DNA from: GWE2-51-13 sp942492825
GTDB taxonomy: Bacteria > Bacillota_I > Bacilli_A > Erysipelotrichales > Erysipelotrichaceae
NCBI GenBank assembly: GCA_942492825.1
Contig: OW818635.1
Span: 1,798,001-1,862,000, forward strand
Direction: 5' to 3'
DNA: 64,000 nt
Positions 29,497 to 38,543 of this stretch are shown here, in pieces (the first letter of the stretch is position 1; every line of letters starts with the position of its first letter). The notes beneath the pieces are model-generated. The model ran no database searches. It was not told where the DNA came from and was given only the letters and a program-made list of their open reading frames with translations. A program made the translations under genes and the position numbers.

Positions 29497-30789
29497 ATGT
29501 TCAAGACGTTTGTCAACTTGTTCAAGAGTAAGGATATCCGTAAAAAGATTTTCTTCACCTTGGGCATGTTGTTCATCTTCCGTCTGGGTGCCGGTATCCC
29601 GGCGCCGAAAGTCGACACCGCCGCACTCTTGAAGGGTGTCAGCGACGTATCCGTATTGGGTATCATGAACTTACTTGGCGGTGGCGCGCTCCAACGATTC
29701 TCCATCTTCGCGATGGGCGTCGGACCGTACATCACCGCTTCGATCATCATCCAGTTATTGGCGATGGATGTCATCCCCGCCTTGACGGAAATGTCGAAGT
29801 CAGGAGCCCAGGGAAGAAAGCAGATGGACAAAGTCACGCGTTATCTCGGTGTCGTCCTCGCGTTCTTCCAATCGTTCACGATGACGTATGCGTTCGATGT
29901 CAATTATGGCATCCTCGTAAATGCCAATGTATCGACCTATCTCTACATCTCCGTCGTTCTGACCGCGGGAACCATGTTCCTGTTGTGGATCGCAGACCGC
30001 ATCTCATCCTACGGGATTGGGAACGGGGTTTCGATCATTATCTTCGCGGGCATCGTCTCCAACATTCCGTTCACCTTCTCCTCGGTGTTTAAGACCTTGG
30101 TCGACACCAGCAGCAGCGCGGCGATGTTCAACGGTTATCTGAACTTCGGTATGTTTCTCTTGATGTATCTTGCAATCATCATCCTGGTTATCTTCATGTC
30201 GCAGGCAGAACGTAAAATCCCGATCCAATATACCTCGAGTACGATGGGGAAGGCCAAAAACGATATTACCTATCTGCCCTTGAAGATTAACTCGGCAAGC
30301 GTTATCCCGGTCATCTTCGCTTCCGCGGTCATGACCGCTCCGTCGACCGCCTTCAGTTTCTTCAGTCAGACGCAAGGTTTGTACAGCTGGTTCAGCGATA
30401 TCTTCAATTTCCAGAAACCTCTGGGATTGACGATCTACGCGATCCTGATTGTCCTGTTCACCTTCTTCTATACGAACCTGCAGGTCGATCCGGAGAAAAT
30501 CGCCGAGAACCTCGGCAAACAGGGGACCTACATCCCGGGCATCCGTCCGGGGTCGGAAACCAAAACCTACCTCAAGAAGGTCCTCAACCGTATTACGGTT
30601 CTGGGCGCCCTGTTCTTAACCTTCGTCGGGATCTTACCCTACCTCTTACCGATGATCACCGCGCTTCCCTCCAGCATTTCCGTGGGCGGTACCGGAATTA
30701 TCATCGTCGTCGGTGTAGCGCTTGAAACCATGAAGGATTTGGAAGGGCAGTTAACGCAGCGTCAATACCGCGGTTTCGTAAACCGGTAG
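29497..30789 (+). CDS. secY: Protein translocase subunit SecY
   Basis: SecY forms the membrane pore for secreted and membrane proteins. The 430-residue protein has ten hydrophobic spans. It contains GALQRFSIFAMGVGPYITASI (split here as the conserved plug-adjacent block), GNGVSIIIFAGI and the cytoplasmic loop QAERKIPIQY. Length is as in Bacillus (431). The ribosome site GAGGTGA lies in the end of rplO. It serves the secreted proteins in this window (NagZ-like, livK, RHS protein). Confidence 0.97.
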   Translation: MFKTFVNLFKSKDIRKKIFFTLGMLFIFRLGAGIPAPKVDTAALLKGVSDVSVLGIMNLLGGGALQRFSIFAMGVGPYITASIIIQLLAMDVIPALTEMSKSGAQGRKQMDKVTRYLGVVLAFFQSFTMTYAFDVNYGILVNANVSTYLYISVVLTAGTMFLLWIADRISSYGIGNGVSIIIFAGIVSNIPFTFSSVFKTLVDTSSSAAMFNGYLNFGMFLLMYLAIIILVIFMSQAERKIPIQYTSSTMGKAKNDITYLPLKINSASVIPVIFASAVMTAPSTAFSFFSQTQGLYSWFSDIFNFQKPLGLTIYAILIVLFTFFYTNLQVDPEKIAENLGKQGTYIPGIRPGSETKTYLKKVLNRITVLGALFLTFVGILPYLLPMITALPSSISVGGTGIIIVVGVALETMKDLEGQLTQRQYRGFVNR

Positions 30790-30801
30790 GAGGATAGCGC
30801 G

Positions 30802-31452
30802 ATGAACCTTTTGATTATGGGACCCGCCGGAAGTGGCAAAGGAACGATGTCGCAGAAGATCGTAGAAACCTACGGAATTCCGCACATCTCCACCGGCGAT
30901 ATGTTCCGGGCTGCTTTTGCGGAGGGGACCGAATTAGGGAAGTCCGCGAAAAACTACATGAATCAGGGTCTGTTGGTGCCCGATGAAATAACGATCGCGA
31001 TGGTGAGCGAACGGTTGAAAAAGGCGGACTGCCAGCAAGGTTACTTGCTGGACGGCTTCCCCCGGACCCTCAACCAGGCGCTCGCCTTCGAGAAGATCGC
31101 GATCGAAATCGGCAAACCCGTGGAAGCGGTCATTAACTTGACCGTCGACCTCGAAGACTTGTTGCTTCGCGTAACCGGACGGAGATTGTGTCCGAAATGC
31201 GGCGCGATCTATCACACCGTCCATATCCGACCCAAAGTCGAGGGCGTGTGCGATGTCTGCGGCAGCAAACTGATTCAGAGGGCGGATGATACGGCCGAGC
31301 AATTGACCGTGCGTCTGCAAGAACACGTAACGAATACGACGCCCGTATTGAACCATTTCAGCGCCCAACACCTTGTTTACGACGTTGACGCATCGCGGGA
31401 TATCGCATCCGTATGGGAAGATGTCAACAAGGTCTTAGGAGGATTGGAATGA
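30802..31452 (+). CDS. adk: Adenylate kinase
   Basis: This 216-residue enzyme interconverts ATP+AMP and 2 ADP. It has the P-loop GPAGSGKGTMS (7-17), the AMP-site block DGFPRTLNQA, and a long LID domain with a structural zinc site CPKCGAIYH...CDVCGSKL (four Cys), as in Gram-positive bacteria. GTAGGAGG precedes the ATG. Its TGA overlaps the map start (ATGA), indicating coupling. Confidence 0.97.
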   Translation: MNLLIMGPAGSGKGTMSQKIVETYGIPHISTGDMFRAAFAEGTELGKSAKNYMNQGLLVPDEITIAMVSERLKKADCQQGYLLDGFPRTLNQALAFEKIAIEIGKPVEAVINLTVDLEDLLLRVTGRRLCPKCGAIYHTVHIRPKVEGVCDVCGSKLIQRADDTAEQLTVRLQEHVTNTTPVLNHFSAQHLVYDVDASRDIASVWEDVNKVLGGLE

Positions 31453-32225
31453 TCAGTACGAAGTCTGAAAGGGAAATCGAGTTGATGCGCATCGCCGGCG
31501 AAATCGTCGCGAAGGCACATGACGCTTTGGTACCTTTTCTAAAACCCGGTGTCACAACCAAACAAGTGGACACGCTTGTGGAAAAAGTGATTCGGGAGAA
31601 CGGGGCGACTCCCTCGTTTAAAAACTACAACGGTTTTCCGGCCGCGGCATGCACATCGGTCAATTCCACGCTTGTTCATGGGATTCCCGACAACACCGTG
31701 CTGAAGGACGGAGACATCATCTCAGTCGATATCGGCGCTTGTTTTAAAGGCTATCACGGCGACAGCGCTTGGACGTACGCCATCGGGAATGTGTCTGATA
31801 AGACGCTACACCTGATGGAAGTCACCAAACAAAGTCTCTTCGAAGGTCTGAAGAAAGTGAAACCCGGCAACCGTCTCTCGGATGTGTCCAACGCCATCGG
31901 CGAATACGTCTACAGTTTCGGTTACACCGTGCCCTTCGAGTATACCGGTCACGGAATCGGCGCGCACCTGCACGAAGATCCGTCCATCCCCAACTATGGG
32001 GAACCGGGCAAAGGCGTCCTTCTCAAAAAAGGAATGTGCCTGGCGATCGAACCGATGGTGCATATGGGCAAACCTTTCACCAAGGTGCTAGGTGACGATT
32101 GGACCGTGGTCACACGGGACGGTTCGTTGTCCGCACACTATGAACATACGGTCGTCGTTACCGACGACGGGTATGAAATCCTAACATGTCTAAGAAGCAA
32201 GGAGGATCACTCACAGAATGGGTAA
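31449..32225 (+). CDS. map: Type I methionine aminopeptidase
   Basis: The 258-residue enzyme removes initiator methionine after deformylation. Metal ligands are visible: Asp in ISVDIGACFKGYHGD (two Asp), His in GHGIGAHLHEDP, Glu in CLAIEPM and Glu in HYEHTVVVTDDG. ATG 31449 overlaps the adk stop by 4 nt, with TAGGAGG in the adk end. There is no N-terminal zinc-finger extension. It overlaps infA by 8 nt. Confidence 0.97.
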   Translation: MISTKSEREIELMRIAGEIVAKAHDALVPFLKPGVTTKQVDTLVEKVIRENGATPSFKNYNGFPAAACTSVNSTLVHGIPDNTVLKDGDIISVDIGACFKGYHGDSAWTYAIGNVSDKTLHLMEVTKQSLFEGLKKVKPGNRLSDVSNAIGEYVYSFGYTVPFEYTGHGIGAHLHEDPSIPNYGEPGKGVLLKKGMCLAIEPMVHMGKPFTKVLGDDWTVVTRDGSLSAHYEHTVVVTDDGYEILTCLRSKEDHSQNG

Positions 32226-32436
32226 ACAAGATGTCATCGAAATCGACGGTATCGTGGAAGATACGCTTCCCAATGCCATGTTTAAGGTGAAACTCGCCAA
32301 CGGACACATGATCCTGGCCCACGTTTCCGGTAAAATCCGCATGCATTACATTCGCATTTTACCGGGTGACCGTGTCACCGTTGAAATTTCACCCTACGAT
32401 CTAACACGTGGGCGCATAACATTCAGACATAAATAG
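32218..32436 (+). CDS. infA: Translation initiation factor IF-1
   Basis: IF-1 (72 residues) is a single OB-fold that occupies the A site during initiation. Signatures are IEIDGIVEDTLPNAMFKVKL and the C-terminal LPGDRVTVEISPYDLTRGRI. The start lies within the last 8 nt of map, with AAGGAGGATCAC upstream inside map. Confidence 0.97.
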   Translation: MGKQDVIEIDGIVEDTLPNAMFKVKLANGHMILAHVSGKIRMHYIRILPGDRVTVEISPYDLTRGRITFRHK

Positions 32437-32457
32437 TATGTCGCAAGGAGAAAACGC

Positions 32458-32571
32458 ATGAAAGTAAGACCGTCTGTCAAACCCATATGCGATAAGTGCC
32501 GCATCATTAAACGCAAAGGCCGCGTAATGGTAATTTGTGAAAACCCGAAACACAAACAACGTCAAGGGTAA
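32458..32571 (+). CDS. rpmJ: 50S ribosomal protein L36 (zinc form)
   Basis: A 37-residue protein in the usual place between infA and rpsM. It begins MKVRPSVKPICDKCRIIKRK and ends with QRQG. Zinc ligands Cys11, Cys14, Cys27 and His32 are all present, so this is the C-plus form. GCAAGGAGAAAA precedes the ATG and the stop is TAA at 32569-32571. Confidence 0.96.
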   Translation: MKVRPSVKPICDKCRIIKRKGRVMVICENPKHKQRQG

Positions 32572-32591
32572 TAAGGAGGACACACACAAAA

Positions 32592-32957
32592 ATGGCTCGT
32601 ATTGCTGGAATTGACATCCCGCGCGACAAGCGCGTAGTGGTGTCGTTAACCTACATTTATGGTATCGGAAGAACCATCTCAGAACAAATTTTAGCGATCT
32701 GTGGAATCAGCGAAGACATTCGTGTCAAGGATTTGACCGAAGAACAAGTCAACGCGATCCGTAAGGAAATCGATAAGATCAAAGTCGAAGGCGATCTGCG
32801 CCGTGAAGTCAACCTGAACATCAAACGCTTGATGGAAATCGGGAGCTACCGCGGAAGTCGTCATCGCAAAGGATTACCGGTACGCGGACAACGTTCGAAA
32901 ACGAATGCCCGTACGCGTAAAGGTCCGCGCCGCACTGTCGCGAACAAGAAGAAATAG
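32592..32957 (+). CDS. rpsM: 30S ribosomal protein S13
   Basis: S13 (121 residues) contacts the P-site tRNA and bridges to L5. It begins MARIAGIDIPRDKRVVVSLTYIYG, with the helix-two-turn-helix region, and ends with SYRGSRHRKGLPVRGQRSKTNART and a basic tail. TAAGGAGGAC is upstream. It begins the alpha segment with rpsK, rpoA and rplQ. Confidence 0.97.
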   Translation: MARIAGIDIPRDKRVVVSLTYIYGIGRTISEQILAICGISEDIRVKDLTEEQVNAIRKEIDKIKVEGDLRREVNLNIKRLMEIGSYRGSRHRKGLPVRGQRSKTNARTRKGPRRTVANKKK

Positions 32958-32974
32958 GGTAGGAGGAAATAACA

Positions 32975-33376
32975 ATGGCAAAAGCAGCAGCTAGTAAAAC
33001 AGCCGGTCGCAAGCGTCGCGTCCGCAAGAACGTCGCACGCGGCGTAGCGCATATCCACTCCACCTTCAACAACACGATCGTCACCATCACGGACGAAAAA
33101 GGAAATGTAATTTCCTGGTCTTCCGCCGGTGCCCTCGGATACAAAGGTTCCAGAAAATCCACGCCGTTCGCGGCGCAACTTGCCGCCGAAGCTGCCGCGA
33201 AAGCAGCGGTCGACCACGGCATGAAGACTGTCGAAGTCAACGTCAAAGGTCCGGGTCCCGGACGCGAAGCCGCGGTACGCTCATTGCAGACCGCCGGTCT
33301 AGAAATCAACGTCATCAACGACGTGACGCCGATTCCGCATAACGGATGCCGTCCGCCGAAACGGCCCCGTGGTTAA
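32975..33376 (+). CDS. rpsK: 30S ribosomal protein S11
   Basis: S11 (133 residues) lies on the platform. Signatures are GVAHIHSTFNNTIVTITD and the C-terminal NVINDVTPIPHNGCRPPKRPRG. An Ala/Lys/Arg-rich start (MAKAAASKTAGRKRRVRK) is typical. GTAGGAGGAAA precedes the ATG. Confidence 0.97.
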   Translation: MAKAAASKTAGRKRRVRKNVARGVAHIHSTFNNTIVTITDEKGNVISWSSAGALGYKGSRKSTPFAAQLAAEAAAKAAVDHGMKTVEVNVKGPGPGREAAVRSLQTAGLEINVINDVTPIPHNGCRPPKRPRG

Positions 33377-33400
33377 ATCAACGGTGAGGAGGGCTAATTA

Positions 33401-34360
33401 ATGCAAAAATTCGAACGCGCCAATTTCGAAGTCAAAGAATACATCGAATCCGACCATTACGGGAAGTTCGTGATCGAACCGCTCGAACGTGGATTCGGGA
33501 CGACGATTGGGAACGCTTTAAGAAGAGTTCTACTCTCCTCTCTACCCGGTGCTGCCGTATATTCGATCAAGATCGACGGCGTTTATCATGAATTCACATC
33601 CATCCCGGGCGTCGAGGAAGACGTCACGACCATCGTCCTGAACATCAAGGACCTGATCATGACCATCAGCGACGACGATGCTTACACCCTGCGCATTTCC
33701 GCAAAGGGTCCCAAAGTCGTCACCGCCGCCGATATCGAATGTCCGACGAATGTGGAAATCCTCAATAAAGACCTGGTCATCGCCACGCTGGAAACCGGCG
33801 GTGTCCTTGAAATGGAATTAAAAGCCCGCAACGGAAGAGGTTACGTCAGTGCCGATGCGAACAAATCCTTGTATCAAGGATCTTCGCAAGGTATCGGAAC
33901 CATCTACACGGACTCCATCTACACACCGGTAGAACGTATTTCATACAATGTCGAACCGACTCGCGTCGGCCAAGACTTGAAATACGACAAAGTTATTTTC
34001 GAAATCTGGACCGATGGTTCCATCACCCCGCAAACTTCGTTGGCGTTGGGTGCCAAGATCCTCATCGACCATCTCGAACTGTTCACGGAAATCTCCGAAA
34101 ACGTCTCGGACCTTGATTCGGTCATGAAAGACGCCAACGGCGAAATCGTAAACAAAGGATTGGTCATGATGATCGAGGACTTGGATCTTTCCGTCCGTTC
34201 ATACAACTGCTTGAAGCGTGCCGGTATCCAGACGGTCGAAGAGCTGACCCAACGTTCGGAAGACGAAATGATGCGTGTCCGTAACTTGGGTAAAAAATCG
34301 TTGAAAGAAGTCAAAGACAAACTGTTTGAACTGGGTCTTGGCTTCAAATCCTACGAATAA
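33401..34360 (+). CDS. rpoA: DNA-directed RNA polymerase subunit alpha
   Basis: The alpha dimer scaffolds polymerase assembly. The 319-residue protein has the N-terminal dimerisation domain with FVIEPLERGFGTTIGNALRR (about 25-44) and the C-terminal helix-hairpin-helix domain with DLSVRSYNCLKRAGIQTVEE and NLGKKSLKEVKDKL, which binds UP elements and activators. Length is normal. GTGAGGAGG precedes the ATG. The alpha subunit is encoded away from beta and beta', in the ribosomal cluster, as usual. Confidence 0.97.
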   Translation: MQKFERANFEVKEYIESDHYGKFVIEPLERGFGTTIGNALRRVLLSSLPGAAVYSIKIDGVYHEFTSIPGVEEDVTTIVLNIKDLIMTISDDDAYTLRISAKGPKVVTAADIECPTNVEILNKDLVIATLETGGVLEMELKARNGRGYVSADANKSLYQGSSQGIGTIYTDSIYTPVERISYNVEPTRVGQDLKYDKVIFEIWTDGSITPQTSLALGAKILIDHLELFTEISENVSDLDSVMKDANGEIVNKGLVMMIEDLDLSVRSYNCLKRAGIQTVEELTQRSEDEMMRVRNLGKKSLKEVKDKLFELGLGFKSYE

Positions 34361-34380
34361 ACCTAAGGAGGAGAAGAACC

Positions 34381-34743
34381 ATGTGGAATCGTAAATTTGG
34401 CCGCAAAGCCGATCACCGCAAAGCCTTGTTGAGAAACTTGGCGACCAGCCTGATCGTCTACGGAAAAATCGAAACAACCGAAATGAAGGCGATGGACTTA
34501 CGTTCCGTCGTCGACGAACTCATCACGACCGCGAAGAAGGGTGATCTTCATGCCCGTCGCCAAGTCGCATCCTATGTGAAGGATGTCGTCGCGAACAAGG
34601 AAACCGGTCAAACGGCTATCCAAAAGCTTTTCGACGAAATCGCGCCGAAATACGCCGACCGTAAGGGCGGATACACCCGTGTCCGCAAGACCACGACACG
34701 CCGCGGAGACGCAGCGGAAATGGCAACCATCGAGCTGGTTTAA
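34381..34743 (+). CDS. rplQ: 50S ribosomal protein L17
   Basis: L17 (120 residues) lies by the tunnel exit. It begins MWNRKFGRKADHRKALLRNL and has GKIETTEMKAMDLRSVVDEL and the C-terminal GGYTRVRKTTTRRGDAAEMA. TAAGGAGGAG is upstream. It is the last gene of the S10-spc-alpha cluster and is followed by a strong terminator. Confidence 0.97.
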   Translation: MWNRKFGRKADHRKALLRNLATSLIVYGKIETTEMKAMDLRSVVDELITTAKKGDLHARRQVASYVKDVVANKETGQTAIQKLFDEIAPKYADRKGGYTRVRKTTTRRGDAAEMATIELV

Positions 34744-34750
34744 TAGGTCT

Positions 34751-34778
34751 AAAAGGAGCGAGACATCGCTCCTTTTCT
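34751..34778 (+). terminator. Terminator of the S10-spc-alpha cluster
   Basis: 11-bp stem AAAAGGAGCGA/TCGCTCCTTTT with a GACA loop, 7 nt after rplQ. Confidence 0.92.
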
Positions 34779-34848
34779 AACATTGCAGACGTTTCCGAAA
34801 AGCAACTTACCAAAGGATATGTTACAATAACAAAAAGGAGGAATCCTT

Positions 34849-35328
34849 ATGAAAAAAACCATCCCCGTTTTAGCATTCTTAACCGTTGGCGCAGCCGCGG
34901 GACTTGCGGCATATCGCAAGATGCAACGGAAAAGAGAAATCGAACGCGAAGAATTGTCACAAATGTCGTCACCGATCGAAGATACCGAAGTCGTTTATGA
35001 TCTGACCGAAGTCGATGCGGCAGCGAAGCAAAGTTACCGTATCCAAGCTAGATTAATGGCTGAAGGGTATTCGGAAGGCGACGAACTGGATCTGCTCCAT
35101 AAATCGGGATTTAAAACGCCGCAGGAAATGTTTGCGTTCGTGAAAGGTGCCAAAGCGAAGAATTATCGTTTGGACGAAGCCGATTCGGGCAATTTCGTCA
35201 CGTTACGTTTACACATCCCCGCAAACGCCGATGCGATCTACGACAGTATCCTGGAGATCGCTGAGATGACGTATGAAAATAAAGGGACCTACCAAGGTTT
35301 CTCGCGCGCCGATATCGAAGTCGAATAA
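34849..35328 (+). CDS. Membrane-anchored RraB-like domain protein
   Basis: The 159-residue protein has one N-terminal hydrophobic span (about 4-21, VLAFLTVGAAAGLAAY), a basic stretch, then a soluble domain. Residues about 85-155 follow the layout of the RraB family: a helix of the AFVKGAKAKNYRLDE type, a beta strand FVTLRLHI, a long helix and a final YENKGTYQGF resembling the YDGW end. RraB regulates RNase E in gamma-proteobacteria, while Firmicutes-type bacteria use membrane-bound RNase Y, so a role in RNA turnover is only a guess. AAGGAGGAATCC precedes the ATG. The assignment by eye is tentative. Confidence 0.6.
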   Translation: MKKTIPVLAFLTVGAAAGLAAYRKMQRKREIEREELSQMSSPIEDTEVVYDLTEVDAAAKQSYRIQARLMAEGYSEGDELDLLHKSGFKTPQEMFAFVKGAKAKNYRLDEADSGNFVTLRLHIPANADAIYDSILEIAEMTYENKGTYQGFSRADIEVE

Positions 35329-35348
35329 GTTTTTTGAGGAGGTAAAGT

Positions 35349-36176
35349 GTGAAACCGATTGAGGTTAAACATCTCAAATTTTCGTACGACCAGGAAACGG
35401 ACGTCGTCAGAGACGTCAGTTTTTCTGTGGAACGCGGAAGTTATACGACAATCATCGGTCATAACGGCAGCGGTAAATCAACCATCGCGAAGTTATTGAT
35501 CGGACTCTTAGAAAAAGAAGAAGGCGAAATCCTGATCGACGGCGCGCCGTTGACGGTGGAGAATCTCGCCACCGTACGCAATAAAGTCGGCATCGTCTTT
35601 CAAAATCCGGACAATCAGTTCATCGGTGCCACCGTCCGCGACGATATCGCGTTCGGATTGGAAAACCATCGTGTCGATCCTTTGGAAATGGACACGATCA
35701 TCGAACGATTCGCAGAAGAAGTCAACATGACTTCCTATCTAAACCATGAACCTACGCGTCTATCCGGTGGGCAAAAGCAACGGGTCGCAATCGCGGGCGT
35801 CTTAGCCATGCAACCGGAAATCTTGATCTTAGACGAAGCCACCAGCATGTTAGATCCGCAAGGGAAAGCCGACATCAACGATTTGGTCGATCAACTTCAC
35901 CATATCCATAACATGACCATTCTCTCGATTACCCATGACATCGAAGAAGTACGTAAAAGTGATCATGTCTTAGTCATGAACGAAGGACAAATCGTCATGG
36001 ACGGAGATCCCGATGTCATCCTGCATCGTTATGCCGATCTAGTAAAATTGCGCCTTGACGCACCGTTTAGCGTCAAATTAGCACTCGAACTTAAAAAGTA
36101 CGGAATTCTTTTAGACACGCCGATGAACGAAGAAGGGATGGTGGAACAGTTATGCCGATTGCATTTGAAAAAGTAA
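35349..36176 (+). CDS. ecfA1: ECF transporter ATPase EcfA1
   Basis: First ATPase of the energy-coupling module shared by vitamin S-components. The 275-residue protein has Walker A GHNGSGKST, Q-loop VFQNPDNQF, signature LSGGQKQR and Walker B ILILDEATSMLDP, then the switch His in ITHD. The start is GTG at 35349 with GAGGAGG upstream. It overlaps ecfA2 by 25 nt. The ecfA1-ecfA2-ecfT order after rplQ is the usual Firmicutes arrangement. No S-component is in the window, so the vitamin substrates are encoded elsewhere. Confidence 0.95.
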   Translation: MKPIEVKHLKFSYDQETDVVRDVSFSVERGSYTTIIGHNGSGKSTIAKLLIGLLEKEEGEILIDGAPLTVENLATVRNKVGIVFQNPDNQFIGATVRDDIAFGLENHRVDPLEMDTIIERFAEEVNMTSYLNHEPTRLSGGQKQRVAIAGVLAMQPEILILDEATSMLDPQGKADINDLVDQLHHIHNMTILSITHDIEEVRKSDHVLVMNEGQIVMDGDPDVILHRYADLVKLRLDAPFSVKLALELKKYGILLDTPMNEEGMVEQLCRLHLKK

Positions 36177-37006
36177 GCTATACCTACGCTCCCGGTACCC
36201 CCTTCGCCTACGCTGCTCTTAAAGAAGTCGATCTTGCGATCGAGATGGGTAAAATCACGGCCATCATCGGTCCGACCGGAAGCGGGAAATCGACCTTGGT
36301 CCAACATCTCAATGCCTTACTACTTCCTTCGGACGGTCAAGTTTTAGTGTTGGATCGCATCATCACGCATGCGGACAAACCGAAACAACTCAAATCGCTC
36401 CGTAAAAACGTCGGACTTGTTTTTCAGTTTCCTGAGTACCAACTGTTTGAGGAAACCGTACTCAAGGATGTTATGTTTGGTCCGCTCAACTTTGGTGTTT
36501 CCGAGGAAGAAGCGAAAAAACGTGCGTTAGATACGTTGAACGTCGTCGGGGTCGATCCGTTGATCGCTTCGAAATCCCCTCTAGATCTCTCCGGCGGACA
36601 AAAACGCCGTATCGCCATCGCCGGTATTTTGGCGATCGATCCGAAAGTTTTGGTGTTGGATGAACCGACGGCCGGCTTGGACCCGCAAGGTAGCAAAGCC
36701 ATGATGCAATTGTTTACCGCGCTCAACCGTAATTATGAAAAAACCGTACTCATCGTCACCCATGACATGGAACACGTGCTTAATTATTGCGACAACGTGG
36801 TGGTCATGCGGGACGGTAAATGTGCCGCCCACCAAACCGTCAAGGAATTCTTCAATGACGGAAAGTTGTTGCATGAACTAGATATCAATGTTCCCAACGT
36901 TCTGCGTTTCAAAGAGAAGATGATGCAAGGTGGTATGGATTTGCCGGAAGGGATTACCGATATCCCCTCCTTAGCAAAAGCCATCGCCGGGAGAATCAAA
37001 CCATGA
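36152..37006 (+). CDS. ecfA2: ECF transporter ATPase EcfA2
   Basis: The second, non-identical ATPase (284 residues) pairs with EcfA1. It has Walker A GPTGSGKST, Q-loop VFQFPEYQLFE (the aromatic form typical of EcfA2), signature LSGGQKRR and Walker B VLVLDEPTAGLDP, then IVTHDMEHV. It starts inside the end of ecfA1, and the stop overlaps the ecfT start by 4 nt, so the three are coupled. Confidence 0.95.
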   Translation: MPIAFEKVSYTYAPGTPFAYAALKEVDLAIEMGKITAIIGPTGSGKSTLVQHLNALLLPSDGQVLVLDRIITHADKPKQLKSLRKNVGLVFQFPEYQLFEETVLKDVMFGPLNFGVSEEEAKKRALDTLNVVGVDPLIASKSPLDLSGGQKRRIAIAGILAIDPKVLVLDEPTAGLDPQGSKAMMQLFTALNRNYEKTVLIVTHDMEHVLNYCDNVVVMRDGKCAAHQTVKEFFNDGKLLHELDINVPNVLRFKEKMMQGGMDLPEGITDIPSLAKAIAGRIKP

Positions 37007-37803
37007 GCAACATCGCTTTAGGCAGATACATCCCGTTAAACAGTCCGATCCATAAGATGGATCCACGCATGAAGATCATCGCGATGTTCTTCCTCTTGAT
37101 CGCGGTTTTCGTTCCGGCCGGATATCCTGGATATGCGGTCTTGGGTGTGTTTATCGTAAGTGTCTTATTGATCGCCAAACTCAAACTCAACTTCATTTTC
37201 AGAGCCATGAAACCGATGGCTTTCATGTTGGTCTTCCTGCTTGTCATTAACATCCTGGTCTTACGCACCGGTTATGTCCTCGTTAAACTCGGAAGTTTCA
37301 CGATCTATAGCGATGCGATCTTCCAAACCATTTATATCACTTTCCGTTTAGCCTTGATGATCATGATCACAACGTCTTTGACCGCCACCACCAAACCTCT
37401 TGACTTGACATTGGCCATCGAAGATTTACTGGCTCCGGCCAAACGATTCGGTGTCCCGGCGCATGAAATCGCGATGATGATTTCGATCGCGTTACGGTTT
37501 ATCCCGACCTTGATCGAGGAAACCGAACGGATCATGAAAGCGCAGGCTTCCCGTGGAGTTGATCTTAAAGAAGGTAAGTTCAAGGAAAAAATCATGGCGA
37601 TCCTATCGTTGATCGTACCTCTATTTGTTTCAAGTTTCCAACGTGCCGAGGATTTAGCCGATGCCATGGAAGCGCGTGGTTATGTACCGTCCGCCGTCCG
37701 AACACGCTATAAACAGTTGAAGCGGACCTTGAAAGACGATGTCATGTTGATGGTCGTCGTGCTGCTTTTGGCGGGATTGATCGCGATGGCGATCTTCCTA
37801 TGA
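37003..37803 (+). CDS. ecfT: ECF transporter membrane subunit EcfT
   Basis: The transmembrane coupling subunit (266 residues) has five or six hydrophobic spans and two cytoplasmic coupling helices with the Ala-Arg-Gly-type signatures ASRG (in KAQASRGVDL) and EARG (in AMEARGYV), which grip the two ATPases. It begins with the family block YIPLNSPIHKMDPRMKI. The stop overlaps the truA start (ATGA). Confidence 0.94.
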   Translation: MSNIALGRYIPLNSPIHKMDPRMKIIAMFFLLIAVFVPAGYPGYAVLGVFIVSVLLIAKLKLNFIFRAMKPMAFMLVFLLVINILVLRTGYVLVKLGSFTIYSDAIFQTIYITFRLALMIMITTSLTATTKPLDLTLAIEDLLAPAKRFGVPAHEIAMMISIALRFIPTLIEETERIMKAQASRGVDLKEGKFKEKIMAILSLIVPLFVSSFQRAEDLADAMEARGYVPSAVRTRYKQLKRTLKDDVMLMVVVLLLAGLIAMAIFL

Positions 37804-38543
37804 GATTTCGTGTTACCGTCAGTTACAATGGAACGAAGTACGCGGGCTGGCAAATCCAGCCCTCCTTTCATACGGTCCAACACGTCATTCAAAAAATCCT
37901 TTCAACCATGCATCAGAAACAAATCATCATTTTCGGTTCGGGACGTACCGATGCGGGCGTCCACGCGATCGGCCAGGTGTTTCATTTCGACAGTGATATG
38001 AAGCTCGATGGGGAAGGGTGGATGCGTGCGCTCAACGCGCAACTTCCAAACGATATTCGCATACGAAACGTTGAAGCAACAACCCCTGACTTTCATGCCC
38101 GCTATTCGGCCATCGGAAAACGATATGATTACCTGGTCAACACCGGACTTTACGATCCTTTTCGATATAACCTGATTCATCAGATCAATCAACCGTTGGA
38201 TCTACCTTTAATGCGCGAGGCCGCGGCTCTTTTGATCGGAACACATGACTTTACATCATTCTGTGCCAATCCAGTCGAAGAAACACCGGATCAAGTTCGG
38301 GAACTACGACGCCTTGATATTATTGAAGAAGGTGACACGCTACGGTTTATTCTGGAGGGAGACGGCTTTCTGCGATACATGGTACGTATGCTCGTCGGCA
38401 ACCTACTTGAAGTAGGATTGCATAAAATGAGCGTTGAATCATTGAAAGAAATATTAATTGCGAAAGACAAACTCGCCACCAGTAAGATCGCTCCACCATG
38501 CGGACTCTATCTGGTACGCGTTTATTATAGGGATCTACCATGA
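37800..38543 (+). CDS. truA: tRNA pseudouridine(38-40) synthase TruA
   Basis: The 247-residue enzyme modifies uridines 38-40 in the tRNA anticodon arm. The catalytic Asp lies in GSGRTDAGVHA (about 46-56), and GKRYDYLVN and the late GDGFLRYMVRML block are present. It starts 4 nt inside ecfT and ends 4 nt inside the next gene (ATGA overlaps), making ecfA1-ecfA2-ecfT-truA-PHP one operon. Confidence 0.95.
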   Translation: MRFRVTVSYNGTKYAGWQIQPSFHTVQHVIQKILSTMHQKQIIIFGSGRTDAGVHAIGQVFHFDSDMKLDGEGWMRALNAQLPNDIRIRNVEATTPDFHARYSAIGKRYDYLVNTGLYDPFRYNLIHQINQPLDLPLMREAAALLIGTHDFTSFCANPVEETPDQVRELRRLDIIEEGDTLRFILEGDGFLRYMVRMLVGNLLEVGLHKMSVESLKEILIAKDKLATSKIAPPCGLYLVRVYYRDLP

